Positions 1 through 10,967 of a stretch of DNA of 64,000 nt are shown piece after piece. The stretch is from positions 779,001 through 843,000 of the forward strand of contig JAGFBZ010000853.1 of assembly GCA_018398805.1 (NCBI GenBank), read 5' to 3'. Source of the DNA: Hirundichthys speculiger. Taxonomy: Eukaryota; Chordata; Actinopteri; Beloniformes; Exocoetidae. The stretch's first letter is position 1, and every line of letters starts with the position of its first letter. A model generated the notes under the pieces. The model did no database searches and was not told where the DNA came from. It saw only the letters and a program-made list of their open reading frames with translations. The position numbers and the translations under genes are program-made.

Positions 1-1360
1 ACTGACCAGCCGAGCATTTCACAACAACTGCTTCCTTCCTGGATGGAGATGCAACTGGTGGAGACGGATAAGAGAAGAAAACAAGTCAAAAGTGACAAAG
101 AGCCTGTTCAAGAAAATTTGTGAGCTCCTCCCTTCAAATTGCAGAAGAGTGTAAATAAACTGCCTGCTGACTGCTGACCCCAAATCAATAGTCTCACTTT
201 GGAACTTAACTGTTGAGTGTTAACGGAGGGTGATTCGTGCGTCAAAGTCTGCCAAAAAAACGTGTGAGAACACACTTTACCACAATCACAACACACAGGA
301 ATGTTCAGCATGTTAACTTTAAATGCTGCTGACAGTCTGATGTGGATTGCCACAAATTTTTACTTGGCACAGCTACGATGACAATATGAAAATGAGATGG
401 CAAAACCCAACCCAAGTCATGTCTGATCATGTATAATGAACTGGGAGCTGTGGCTACAATCACAGCACCTATTACAGAAATACTACAAGAGATTAAATCC
501 TTGTGTGGCATGTTTTGCAATGAATAGCTGGAGGGAAATTTAATATTTTAGCATAAGTGTTGGTTTTCTTTTTAAATCAGCTGAGAAGCCGTGTACTGTG
601 GAACTAATGATTTTGCACTTCTTAGTTTAATCAAACTGAAGAAAAAGCTATGCATGATTGGAAGCTCTGAAGAAATTCTCAGAATGAGCCGAGTGAATCA
701 CATCTCCTTCACATGTAAAACCCTCTTCTCAGCTGAGTCTCACATGAAAACATGTAGAAGGTATGTTTGTCCACATCTCTAAAATGCAGCTTGTCACCAA
801 TAGTGAGATTTGACAGAAATTAATGGAAATGGTTACATGGCAACACATCTGTAGACAGTTGTGCAGGGTAGTCTTCATGTGACATCATGGAAACACTGAA
901 GAGTGAAATATGTCAGCCTTAACCATGTGTATTTCTACCAGCCTAAACATTTATTTTTATGCCAAAAGCTGACCATTGATGAGAGGGAAGGAAGTCAAAA
1001 AGTAAAAGGATTGTGGAAAATATATCACAAGATGGGTACTGAATTTGCAATTTGTCACATAGTCAATGTCTTTGCCCCCCTTTTTCTTTCTCTCTGAGTG
1101 TTTAGTAGCCAAATCAACAACGTCATGAATGCGTCATCACGTAACAAGATGTCAAATGAGGATCCATCACAGATTATCAAGATATCAAGCATCAATGTCA
1201 TCATGTTGCGATACGTCTAACATGCACATTGTCTCATTGCAAGTGTTCTAATGTGGATCACATCATGTAGCAAAAATAAGGCTGCAGCACTGTATTTAGA
1301 GAGGGAAGAGAATCAGTAAAATATCATTGTACAATTTTTTAAACCTTTATTTGAGCAGCC
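1..1360. other. Unassigned non-coding DNA
   Basis: No gene, RNA or repeat family was recognised. All open frames are short (under about 85 codons) and lack recognisable domains. Base composition is ordinary A+T-rich vertebrate DNA with few CpG dinucleotides. Confidence 0.5.
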
Positions 1361-1361
1361 A

Positions 1362-1605
1362 TGGAATAATCGGTAGTCTGTTGACCTCCATCTGTCAGGT
1401 TGGTGATCAAACAGCAGCCCCATCACATGCTAAAGTATCACAAGTAGGGATCACAAGCCAATGTTCTCATACTGCTGGCCCCAAATCTGGATAAATGGAA
1501 GGGTTGTGTAAGGCAGAGCATCAGATATAAAATCTATGCCAAATCAATATGCGGAACATGATGATCTGTATGGTGACCCCTAAAAAAGGAAAAACCTGAA
1601 AGAAG
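1362..1605 (+). repeat. Dispersed teleost retroposon-type repeat
   Basis: The right half (about 1475-1605) carries the landmarks of a common fish repeat, in order: GGATAAATGG, GGTTGTGT, GCATCAG, GCCAAATCAATATGCGGA and GGTGACCCCTAA. The left half (1362-1470) looks like a degenerate tRNA-type head, with GGTAGTCTG and GGTTGGTGATCAA near the expected A-box and B-box positions. I take it to be a SINE or LINE 3' end. The clade is not certain and the copy is well diverged. No target-site duplication was identified. Confidence 0.45.
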
Positions 1606-2035
1606 TTGGTTGTTTGCGATTGTACTAATTGCAATTTTTTGTGCTGTGGACCAATATAGCTATCACACGCTATCAAGCTAAAAGTTGTCTAATCACAAAG
1701 CAGCATGTGTGAATTTAGTCAGCATGCCGGCACTCTGGACTAGTCACATGACATGAGATTGCTCTGCTCCGCTGGAACATTAAACGTAATACCGCACCAG
1801 CAGTGTATAAACCAGAGGGACAGATGTAGCACCCCTGCGTACCCTTTCTTCACAGAGATAATCTCCGTTTTGTTTTGTCTCTGTTTGCTACCTCCCACAG
1901 CAAAACAGAGGCAAAACAAAAATGCCCCACCATTCCACCTCAGGGTTGTTCACACCACACACAAATGAAGTGGAAAATTGGCACTGGAGTTCTTCCATGA
2001 ATGTAATGTATGTAAGGGACTAGAAACTCATAAGT
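1606..2035. other. Unassigned non-coding DNA
   Basis: Nothing recognised. One 71-codon frame at 1753-1968 has no domain or codon structure. Confidence 0.45.
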
Positions 2036-2212
2036 AAAGCCTGATTTATGATTCTGCATCGAGCACTGCAAGCTTCCCATATTTATTACAGAGTAAGAAA
2101 GTGCAATTACAGAGTGATGCAAAGAACAATGGACAACAAAACGCCAACAGCAACATTTGTCCTATATGTAGAACGAAATGTGTGTAGTTTCTACACAGAA
2201 GCACAGGATTAA
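2036..2212 (+). mobile_element. Harbinger-type MITE fragment, left end preserved
   Basis: The segment opens with AAAGCCTGATTTATGATTCT, the terminal motif of an abundant Harbinger-type fish element (consensus recalled, not searched). Near 2195 it reads CTACACAGAAGCACAGGA, a decayed opposite end. The interior shares a run of landmarks with 7985-8160: AATTACAGAG, ACAACAAAA, then CCTATATGTAG. It therefore appears to be another copy of the same family. It is non-autonomous and contains no reading frame. Confidence 0.45.
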
Positions 2213-5200
2213 TTGATTTGAAAGGTGCTTCAAAGACTGGAGTGGGCCATTTATTTGTTATTTCATCATAAATTAAGCAGAGAAAAGGTCTGAATTAGTA
2301 TTTGCACGTTGGCTTGTGTTAATCCACAACAATCAGCCAAGGAAGTCAAAAGCAAGCCAAACAAGCCGTCCACAAATGATCTGATGGATAACAAGAACAT
2401 TGGGATTGACAAATCAATAGACTGATACGTTCTTAAAAGTGAGTTTGGCAGCATAGAAAGACATGCTTGCTGATAGAAGACAATAGTGATGGATGATCAC
2501 AGGACAGTGAAGGAGGCTGTCATATCATTATCCAAGTCTAACATGAAAGAGTGCTCACAAGAGAAAAAACAGAGGCTTCACCACAAGCTGTAAACATTCA
2601 TGAAGTGTTTAAGGAAATACTGTGTGCTCAGATCTACCCACATGCAGCAACACTGATTGGATGCTGCTTGGCTGTACTGTCGGACAATGGCAGAAAATAC
2701 ACTGTGAAAGCAATCCAGGAGTTTTGATAGGTGAAGAAGTGTAAATATTTAGCAATGGTCAACTCAATCACCTGATCTCAACTTCATTAAGCTGCCTTTT
2801 GCCTAGACGAAAACTATAGACCAACAAATAAACAACAACTGAAGCCAGCAGCCGTAAAGGCATGTCAAAGCATGACAAAGTAGGGAACCATGCTGTGGTG
2901 ATTTTCATGGTTTCCAGATTTTGGGTTGGCTTGCTGAAAAAAAAAAAAAATCTTAGCACAGTTTCGAAGAGCCAACATTTAATTTATGGTTAAGTTCATT
3001 TGAACCTTTGAAAAAGAGGATTGTACATATCAAGGACAGTTGTGATGTGAATAGCCCTGGACTGAAGCTAAGTCTGCACTTTAAACCCATTTTCAATATA
3101 TAGCTGTAGCTTTAGAAGTGTTGCATCCTTATGTTACATACAGAATCCTTACAGGGATTGTTCAGAGACTCCTCTGTGGCTCCTTTGAGATCAAATGAAT
3201 CTGCGGCCTCACAACAATTTCATCCAGAGCCAGAATAAGGGCGATGCTTTGAGTCATCAGATTCCTTTTCGGGAATATGTCTGTGGAATGACTGGCAGGG
3301 ATACCAGAACCAGTTATTAAATAGTCAGAGAAGATGGAGGGAAAAGTGACTGAGGTATCAGGTCTATTTCAAGGCATAATCTGACTGTCATCAATGATAT
3401 TTTGTGATCTGGTTTATCCAAAACGACACACACTGAACGGCATGCATTTTTGGAAGAGGAAATAGAGCAGGAACCTGATAGTGTTTGGATGGTCAAGAGA
3501 GCCATTCGCCAGATTCCAGATATGTCATGCTTGACTGCTGAGGAAGATAGGACCATTTTCACTCTTTTGTTTTCACCTCACGAATATGCTAGAGCGTTCT
3601 CTTAAACCAGCAATTACAATTTGGTGCTCTGTTTTCATGGAGGATCCATGGCAAGAGCACAAAGGCATGCATAAACTGCAGCAGTTTTATTTTGAAAGCC
3701 CTCACACATCCTTGAAATGTGCATTTCATTTTCAACTTCAGCACTGACATCACATCATTATTTTCAAAACAAGTCCCTTTCTTGTTTGAAGTGAGAAAAG
3801 TGTTGGAGCGATGGCAGGCAGCAAGGAATAGACTCAGAAATAAAGATAAATGGGACATTATGAAAAAAGAGAAACAGTGAGAATGAAGGAGTGTTTTTGG
3901 TTGATGTGAGCCAAATGACAGGCCCTGGGACACGGATGTGATGCCTTAATGGCCCTGGCCTCTGAAGTCGGCCTCAACAGCAAAATGAAAAGCCTGTGGA
4001 GCTGGCTCCTGTGATGGATGAAGCGTTGCACTCGCCCGGCCCTGACAGATTCTGGGAAAGTGCCTGAACTGTCTCCGGCCCTGATAAAAAAAAAAAATAA
4101 AAGAGGAGCTCATCTTGCTTCTGAGGTGACAGAGGAATTTACAGTTTGATGAATTTTCCCAACCGTAGTCATCTACAAAGCTGAGTCACATGAATACAAG
4201 CAATACAATTTACTCTTTTAAGAAAAGATCAGTACTTAATGAATTAACTGCAGCCTTAAAACAAGCACACTTAACCTTCGTGGTAAAGGTGATGACCTTT
4301 AAAATGTGTGACCCTTTGACTTTAGCAGACAGAGCCCACATCTCCCTCTTCAGGAGATGTCTCCAATTTGGTTTCCAATTGGTACCATCTCCTCTCAGAG
4401 TGACATCACTGGAGTCATGGCAGAGGTGATGGGGACCAGATGGACAAGAGATGGTGGCAGGCCACTTATCTTAACTTGTTTTACATGTGGTTTTGTTTCA
4501 GTTTTGTGCTTATCTTATCCCTCAGAACATGGGGATTTGCTATCCTCTTCCATCTCTACAAAGATATGTTTTTTGTCTTTGGTTATCACTATATTTGCAG
4601 TAACTAAATCAATATTTTTTACTTTAACGCACACATCCCTAATTGTTGCTATGAATGATTTCACAGGATCAGTCATCTTTTTCAAACAACAAATACATTG
4701 ATTTGGTTTAAATATTAAGCTCTTATTTTAGTAAGAGACTTCAAGGTAGCCGAAACCTTTTAATTAACACCCTCCCCCCCATCATTTCCCAAAAGTGACC
4801 CAATCCATCCCCAGCAGTGAAAATTGCTGACCTGACGAAGGTCGACCCTCCTCAGCCCTTCACACCCTCATACAGAAACACACAGAAGACTCTCATTGAT
4901 CCTACGTGTGGGTGTTTATTTCAAATTCCTGCTAGGATCCAGCCATTTCATTGATTTCAGCATCTCCTCTGATTAGGCAATTGAGGAGAACATAACAGTG
5001 TTCCGATCGCTGGATCAGGAAGACTCATCCCAAAGGACGTCTGATAAAGAGAGAAGGTAAAAGTGTAAGAGAGACAAGGGCAGAAGGCAGATTGTCGCCA
5101 GAATTGACATTTAACTAAGCACTACTCCTCTTAGTTACTGACAATACTTCTATCAAGATATTTGCTGTTGTGCGATACGTACAGCATGTAGTTTTTTATG

Positions 5201-5427
5201 ATTTACTACTTTATCACTTTCTTAGTTATTTTTAGAAGCTCCACAGCTCAAATAAAGCTCTAGAGCATCATTCAGGCAGAGTCAGAGACTCTTTTCCAAA
5301 AATCCTGATTCCCATGTTCCTCTCATATCTGAAAATCCCTCCCGGTACTCTTCGGTTTCATTGTTTCTCTTCTTGTAATTTGAATGACCTGAAACTTAAT
5401 TGAGAATATTTCTTATTCAATGATACA
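2213..5427. other. Unassigned non-coding DNA with an A14 run
   Basis: No gene was recognised. There is an A14 run at 2937-2950 and an A12 run near 4087. The block 3880-4170 is less A+T-rich and free of obvious repeats, and is treated as a candidate regulatory element in the findings. Frames at 3589-3933 (minus) and 4357-4701 (plus) reach 114 codons but show no domains and contain long hydrophobic or low-complexity runs. Confidence 0.45.
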
Positions 5428-6892
5428 TGAATCCATCCATCTATTAACTTCCGCTTATCCTTAATCGAGTTGAGGGGCCAGCAGCTTAAGCAAAGAGGCC
5501 CAGACCTCCCCCTCCCCAGCTGTTTCTTCTAGCGCTTCCGAGAGAGCACCAAGGTGCTCCCAGTCTCTCCAGTGTTTCCTAGGGTCTGCCTCGTGGTCTT
5601 CTCCCAGCTTGGACATGCCAAAAACACCCCTGCAGGGAGGCGTCATGGGGAAATCTTGACCAGATGCCCGAACCCCCTCAACTGGCTCCTCTTGATGTAA
5701 AGGAGAAGCGACTCTATTCTCTCTCCCGGATTACTGAACTTCTCACTATATCTCTAAGGGAGAGTCCAGCCACCCTGTGGAGGAAACTCATTTTAGTTGC
5801 TTGTATCCGTGCTCTCATTCTTTAGGTGCCTACCCACAGTTCGTGACCATAGGTGAGGGCTTGGAACAAAGATCAACTGGTAAACAGAGTCTTACCTTTT
5901 GGCTCAGCTCTCTGTTCCCCACAACAGACTGGTACAGAGTTCTCACCGCTGCAGACGCTACACTGATCTGCCTGTTGATCTCCCTCTCCATTCTTCTATC
6001 ACTCGTGAATAAGACCCAGAGATACTCATATACTTACTCCTCCACTTAAGGCAGAACCTCACTCCCAACCCGGAAGAAGACATTCTACCATTTTCTGACT
6101 GAGAACCATGGTCTCAGATTTGCAGGTGCTGATTCTCATCCCTGCCGCTTCAGACTTGACTGTGAGTGGCTCAGGTGAGAGCTAAAGGTCCCGTTGCCAG
6201 CAGGACGACATCATCTGCAAAAAGTAGAGATGAAATCCTGAGAGCACCAAATTGGAACCCATCTGCTCCTTGGCTGCGCCTAAAAATTCTGCCCATAAAC
6301 ATTATGAACAGAATCGGTGACAAAGGGCGGCCCGTGACAGAGTCCAACGCTCACTGAAAACAAATCTGGCTTACAACTGGCAATGAGGACCAAACTCTCA
6401 CTCCGTTTGTACAGGGACTGGACAGCCCGTAGCAATGGACCCAGTACCCCATATCCCCGGAGTACCCCCTACAGGACATCCAAAGGGACACGGTCAAATG
6501 CCTTCTCCAAATCCACAAAACACATGTGGACTGGTTTCTCAGCATTCTTTCAATCACCTGTCGACATCTCCGGTCGAGGTCAACAGTACCCCACCCCCAC
6601 TGTACACAGTGTTGGTGAAGCACTGCTTTTCCTGCCTGAGCCACCTGATGGTTTGCCAGAATCTTCTTGGTACCGACCGAATGTCGTGTTCCATGGCCTC
6701 ACCGAACTCCTCCCACGACCAAATTTTTGTCAGGGACTGCCAAGGCTGTGGCCCATTTGGCCTGTTGATACCTGTCTGCTGCTTCCAGAGTCCCACAAGC
6801 TAACCAAGCTTGATAGGACTCCTTCTTCAGCCTGACAGCCTCTTACCCATGGTGTCCACCACCAGGTCCGAGGATTATCGCCATAGCAGGAA
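5428..6892 (-). mobile_element. Rex3-type RTE non-LTR retrotransposon, 3' part, degenerate
   Basis: This is an antisense copy of a Rex3/RTE LINE, an element that copies itself by target-primed reverse transcription. On the minus strand, 6190-6240 encodes LLFADDVVLLAT, the reverse transcriptase palm motif with its catalytic aspartates. The plus-strand text near 6311 (TCGGTGACAAAGGGCGGCCC) matches the classic Rex3 diagnostic site. The 3' end lies at 5428-5440 in the tetranucleotide tail (GGAT repeated on the minus strand) typical of RTE elements. The copy runs upstream into the region coding before the palm and stops near 6892, so it is 5'-truncated. A segment appears deleted around 6540-6575. 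Many frameshifts and stops break the frame. The plus-strand frames at 6383-6835 are antisense shadows. Confidence 0.88.
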
Positions 6893-6949
6893 CCAATTAC
6901 CTATTTTTTAAACTTGTCAAAAAATACCCAAATTGCCAGAACTATAAAC

Positions 6950-7672
6950 TACCGTATTTTTCGGACTACTTTTGTCCCACGCTTTAAACCATGAGGCTTA
7001 TACAGAGATGCGGCTTTTCTATGAACTTTTCTTCAGCCCTCAGGGGGCGCTCTAGCAGGAAGTGCAAAAACCAAAAAACAAACCAAGTAGTTAAAGGCTA
7101 TTCTGTTTTTGTTAAGTAGCCTATGTTGGCTATGCTTCTCTACATTCATTTTGTGAGCATCAATACCTATTATTTTTGGACAAACTGATTAATCCAGGTG
7201 TGTCTGACCATTGTGACTACTCGGACACACCTGGATTGATCAGTTTGTCCAGTCAGTTTGTCGGTTCCCCAGTGGATTTCAGGGTTCTGAGCGGACCCGC
7301 CGCAGAGGTAAGGTTTTAATTGTAGATGCGGACCGGACACAGCGTGGAGCCAGCAGGTCCACGATCCGGCTCCAAAGCGGATCCGGCACTGAGTGCAAGT
7401 GGACTCCGATACGGGTCCATTTTGCGGGTCTGTTCTGGATGTCTTTGCTGTGTGGGGTGGTTTCAGTACACAGGAGGAGGAAAAATCATTTCAGGTATAT
7501 GAATAAACACTTATGGTACAACATCTTTTGATGTAAATATCTTATTTCTCAGCCTGGATACCGGCGGCTTATAGTCCGGTGCGGCTTATATGTGAAAAAA
7601 TATATATTTTGTTTATATTTGAATGGGTGCGGCTTATATTCAGGTGCGGCTTATAGTCGAGAAAATACGGTA
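6950..7672. mobile_element. 719-bp non-autonomous DNA transposon flanked by TA
   Basis: Terminal inverted repeats CCGTATTTTTCGGACTA (from 6952) and TAGTCGAGAAAATACGG (to 7670) are flanked by TA on each side, consistent with a TA target duplication as in Tc1/mariner-type elements. The motif GCGGCTTAT recurs near the right end (7563-7655), and a related form lies near the left end (about 7010). The interior holds a long hairpin (7178-7250) and a GC-richer block (7255-7480) that may be an independent insertion. No transposase frame is present, so it would depend on a transposase supplied elsewhere. The superfamily is an inference from the TA flanks. Confidence 0.75.
7178..7250. repeat. 29-bp-arm hairpin inside the 719-bp element
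   Basis: The left arm at 7178-7206 and the right arm at 7222-7250 are reverse complements at 27 of 29 positions, with a 15-base loop. Both mismatches are T opposite G on the plus strand, so a plus-strand transcript would pair over all 29 positions using two G-U wobbles. The arms begin GGACAAACTGAT and end ATCAGTTTGTCC. Confidence 0.9.
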
Positions 7673-7984
7673 GTACTATATCTATACACATGTTTAATGT
7701 GTTTAAATTTAATTGAAGCATCCACTCCAGTAGAGGTCCCCCATTTTCAAATCTCCAACTTTGCAGCAAACGTGATCAGTCTGCTTAGTATCTACTTCTT
7801 TGTATTCTTTATATACATGTATTTCCCCGGAACTACTTCCTCTTTGTTGCTTTCAAGCAGGGTAGAAAGATTGTTGCAATGTCAATAAAAATTACTGTTG
7901 CTCAGCAATCATTAATTAACTCACATATGATCTGGCTTACTTGCTCAGTTGCTATGTCTGTGCTACAGAAAGGTAATAAACAAA
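7673..7984. other. Unassigned A+T-rich spacer between two elements
   Basis: Nothing recognised. The plus-strand frame across 7592-7888 runs out of the neighbouring element and is not a gene. Confidence 0.4.
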
Positions 7985-8160
7985 AGGCAGCTCAAGCAGC
8001 AGCACTGCCAGGAAGAACCTGAACCACCTCTGAGTCTTTGGTGCTGTAATTACAGAGCAACATAAATGATAAAGGACAAGCATAAATGCTAACAACAAAA
8101 TAGCTCCTATATGTAGGCCACATGCATAGTTACTACATAGAACCATAAATCAGGCTTCAC
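7985..8160 (+). mobile_element. Harbinger-type MITE fragment, right end preserved
   Basis: It ends with ACCATAAATCAGGCTTCAC, close to the reverse complement of the left end found at 2036. The interior landmarks (AATTACAGAG, ACAACAAAA, TCCTATATGTAG) occur in the same order as in the copy at 2036-2212. The left terminal repeat is missing or too decayed to see. No coding capacity. Confidence 0.45.
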
Positions 8161-8280
8161 TTGCTTGATCAATTAAGATCAAGAAAGGAGTGCAACCCTA
8201 CTTCCCCCATTATTTGCTTTAAAATACATTTCTTCTGACTGTCAACCATACTTGTTGTAAAGTGTTGCTAAGGTGTGCAT

Positions 8281-8300
8281 CAGTGTTTCCCAAAGCCTCC
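8281..8300 (+). mobile_element. hAT-type terminal motif remnant
   Basis: CAGTGTTTCCCAAAGCCTCC resembles the terminal inverted repeat of a common hAT family in fish. No matching opposite end was found, so it is either a solo remnant or chance. Confidence 0.25.
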
Positions 8301-10649
8301 TTCACCATTAAGAAAAAAATTAATTGGAACTAACCAATCTGTTTGGCACACAAAATTGCATAAGTGGGGTCATATTTGCTTGCGTTTCTGTAAATTGCCC
8401 AAAACCAATAAACCAAAAGAGAGGGCTGCTAACTGTGATAGCATCCTGTTTCCACTTCCACACTGGGAAGAAATACAACACAATTGTTTTTTTTTTTTTT
8501 TTTTACTTTTTTAAAAATACATAGAGAGTGAAAGAAAAGTTTTGTGACTTCTACACAGAAGTAGGATGTGCTCTGCTCACTGACATCAGACCTGAAGGAC
8601 ATAGAGCAGAGATGAAGCTTGAGTCCATGACACAGATCATATGTAACGACCTGAAACGGTCTCACGCACAGCCCAGAAGAAGATCCAGTCATAGAAACAA
8701 AGGAAAACTGTCCAGGTATTCTTCTCCGTCTATGTCAACAATGGCACACACCTCAGCACTAGCTTAACCCCTCCCTTCTCCAGCATGTCTTTAAAACACT
8801 GACAGCGTGAAAGAAAACAAAACAGGCCTGTGTCCCAATGTAATGCCAGTTCAGAGTTCTTATATTCATCACACTTCACTGTCTTGTGGAGTCCATAATC
8901 CCTGGTTTTCTTGGGGTCTGTCTATGTCTCTAAGGTCCCTTTTGCTCTATTTCACTCTCTTCAGAGGGATAAAGCAACAGTTGAAGAAGTAGCCCACCCT
9001 AGGGGTTGAAAGCTTGTATCCCATCCAACCCTGAAAGCTGTTTTCAATCAAAACATTGTCAGCGTGCCCAAGCATGTCAAAGGAAGTTATTTGAAACAAG
9101 GGGGATAGGGAACTATCCTTTAGATCTGTCATCAGGCTCTGGAGGGGAAGCTTGCTGCTCATTGTCCACACACCTCCGCTGGCCAATCAGGCGACAGGAA
9201 AGGAAAATAAACAGCAGGCTCTGTCCCTCACTGGACAGCTCAAACTGGTGGTTTCAACATCCTTCTGGTGCCTCGGGTAAGATGGTGACAGTGTTTCTAA
9301 GAATATTTTTACTTCACGTTTTTCCTCTGCTGCTCCTTGATTCTCATCTTTTCCAGTGCTGATGACTTTTAAATGCAGTGCATGAAATGTCATTATGGTC
9401 TGGTAAAAATGCTTTATAAACAAAAATCACTGTGCATCACAGAGTTGAGATGGGTTTAAAAGCAGCAGAGGCTAAGATATGTGGACTTTCAATTAATTCA
9501 AATACTGCTTTTACAAGCAGGATTTTCATAACAGACAAACTGAGCTTAATGTATCAAGTTGGTGCACTGTTCCTTTATTTATCAGTATAGTAAGGTATGC
9601 TCTTTCACAACACTGTCAGACAAAATATATTATCGTAGCGGGGCTTAAACAGGCTCATCAGCTGAGCTCATAAGTGTGTGCTGCTTTTGATGTAGCAACA
9701 TTCCCGCAGTGTAGCGAGTCCAACCAACTTTCTGGGTGCAAAAACAAACTTTATTAAAAGATCACAGGCATGAAGTCCGACAATAGGAGAAGTCATCAAT
9801 CAAAGTCTGTCAAGGTTTGCGTGACGTGGTGGGAGGTTTATTTGGAAAAGCATCACAGAAAATGACTCATGTTTTTCCAGATTTGTTGGTGCAGTTCCCT
9901 CATGTCTCCTCCTCCCTCATCAGGAATGTCACGGCAATCAGAGAGGATGTCAGTGGCTGATTGTTAATCACTGTCAGCAAATCGATTAGAAGATGAACAC
10001 AAACATATGCAGATATCACACTGTACTGGTACTGCGCCCACTGGCGTGACACAAAACCCTGCACACACGCAACCTGAATAAATTGTCTACAAGCATAATT
10101 GCCCAATCACACACACACACGCTTGCACACATGCACACACAGTCTAGTAGAAACTCCCTTAAGGCAAGCTGTGCTCAATCAATTGTTGTAACCATTATTC
10201 AACACATGCAGCTAATTTGTCCTTGGTAATTCCCATCATGGTCGGGTGATGGCCTACAGAGGGAGATAGAACAAAGTCAAGGCGGTCACATGACAAGTTC
10301 CGACCAAACCATCACAGCCACAAACACACGGGATAAATGTCAGCACTTTCACCAATCAAGCCTCTTATTCTTTTCCTATCAACATACTCCCAACCAGTAA
10401 ATATGTGCCAGCACAATGGTGGTGCTTGAGAAAGCTGTGGAGTAATGACTGAGGCTGGACTTGATGTGAACACGTAGAGGCTTGCCACGTCGCAAATGTG
10501 AAACCTCTGATGTTGCACTGGAGTCATTTAACTAAATTAAGCCAGTTAAATGTGCTGGAGCCTGTGGTTGGCAGAATATAAAGAGAAGAGTCACTACTCC
10601 GTCCACACACATTTGTCAATGCAGGCGGATGGGCCCACAGACCTCGAAG

Positions 10650-10684
10650 CGTATGCGCGTGCGCGCGCACACACATGCACACAA
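10650..10684. repeat. Alternating purine-pyrimidine tract
   Basis: GTATGCGCGTGCGCGCGCAC followed by CA dinucleotides gives about 30 bases of nearly unbroken purine-pyrimidine alternation, the sequence type most prone to Z-DNA. It is embedded in a wider CA/TG-rich region. Confidence 0.7.
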
Positions 10685-10944
10685 GCTTTGTGGGTAATCG
10701 CGGCAGCATGGGTGTTAGAGGGGCGCCACTGTGGTTGGACTGGGCTGTCTGGGAGCATAAAGTGGCCTTCTCATGGTTCTCTACATGCCTGGGTGGTCTG
10801 ACCGTGGTGTTAGTGTGTGCATGCATGTGTGTGGACAGGGATGGACATACACTCTTATTGCAAAGGTGAGATGAGTGAATGTGTGTGGTAGCAAAGGCTG
10901 GCAAGACTGCCAGGATAGTGCCCACACATGGAGTGTCCTATGAA

Positions 10945-10967
10945 ACACACACACACACACACACACA
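10945..10967. repeat. (AC)n microsatellite
   Basis: Eleven or so uninterrupted AC units. Confidence 0.95.

Noticed and set aside
4087..4110. A-run followed by AATAAAAG as a polyadenylation site
   Set aside because: There is no upstream exon or terminal coding sequence, and AATAAA-like strings are frequent in A+T-rich DNA.
6383..6835. 150-codon plus-strand open frame
   Set aside because: It lies antisense to the Rex3 reverse transcriptase region, and its sequence is fully explained by that element.
10524..10925. 133-codon minus-strand frame rich in His/Thr
   Set aside because: It is produced by CA/TG-rich sequence, which rarely contains stops. It has no domain.
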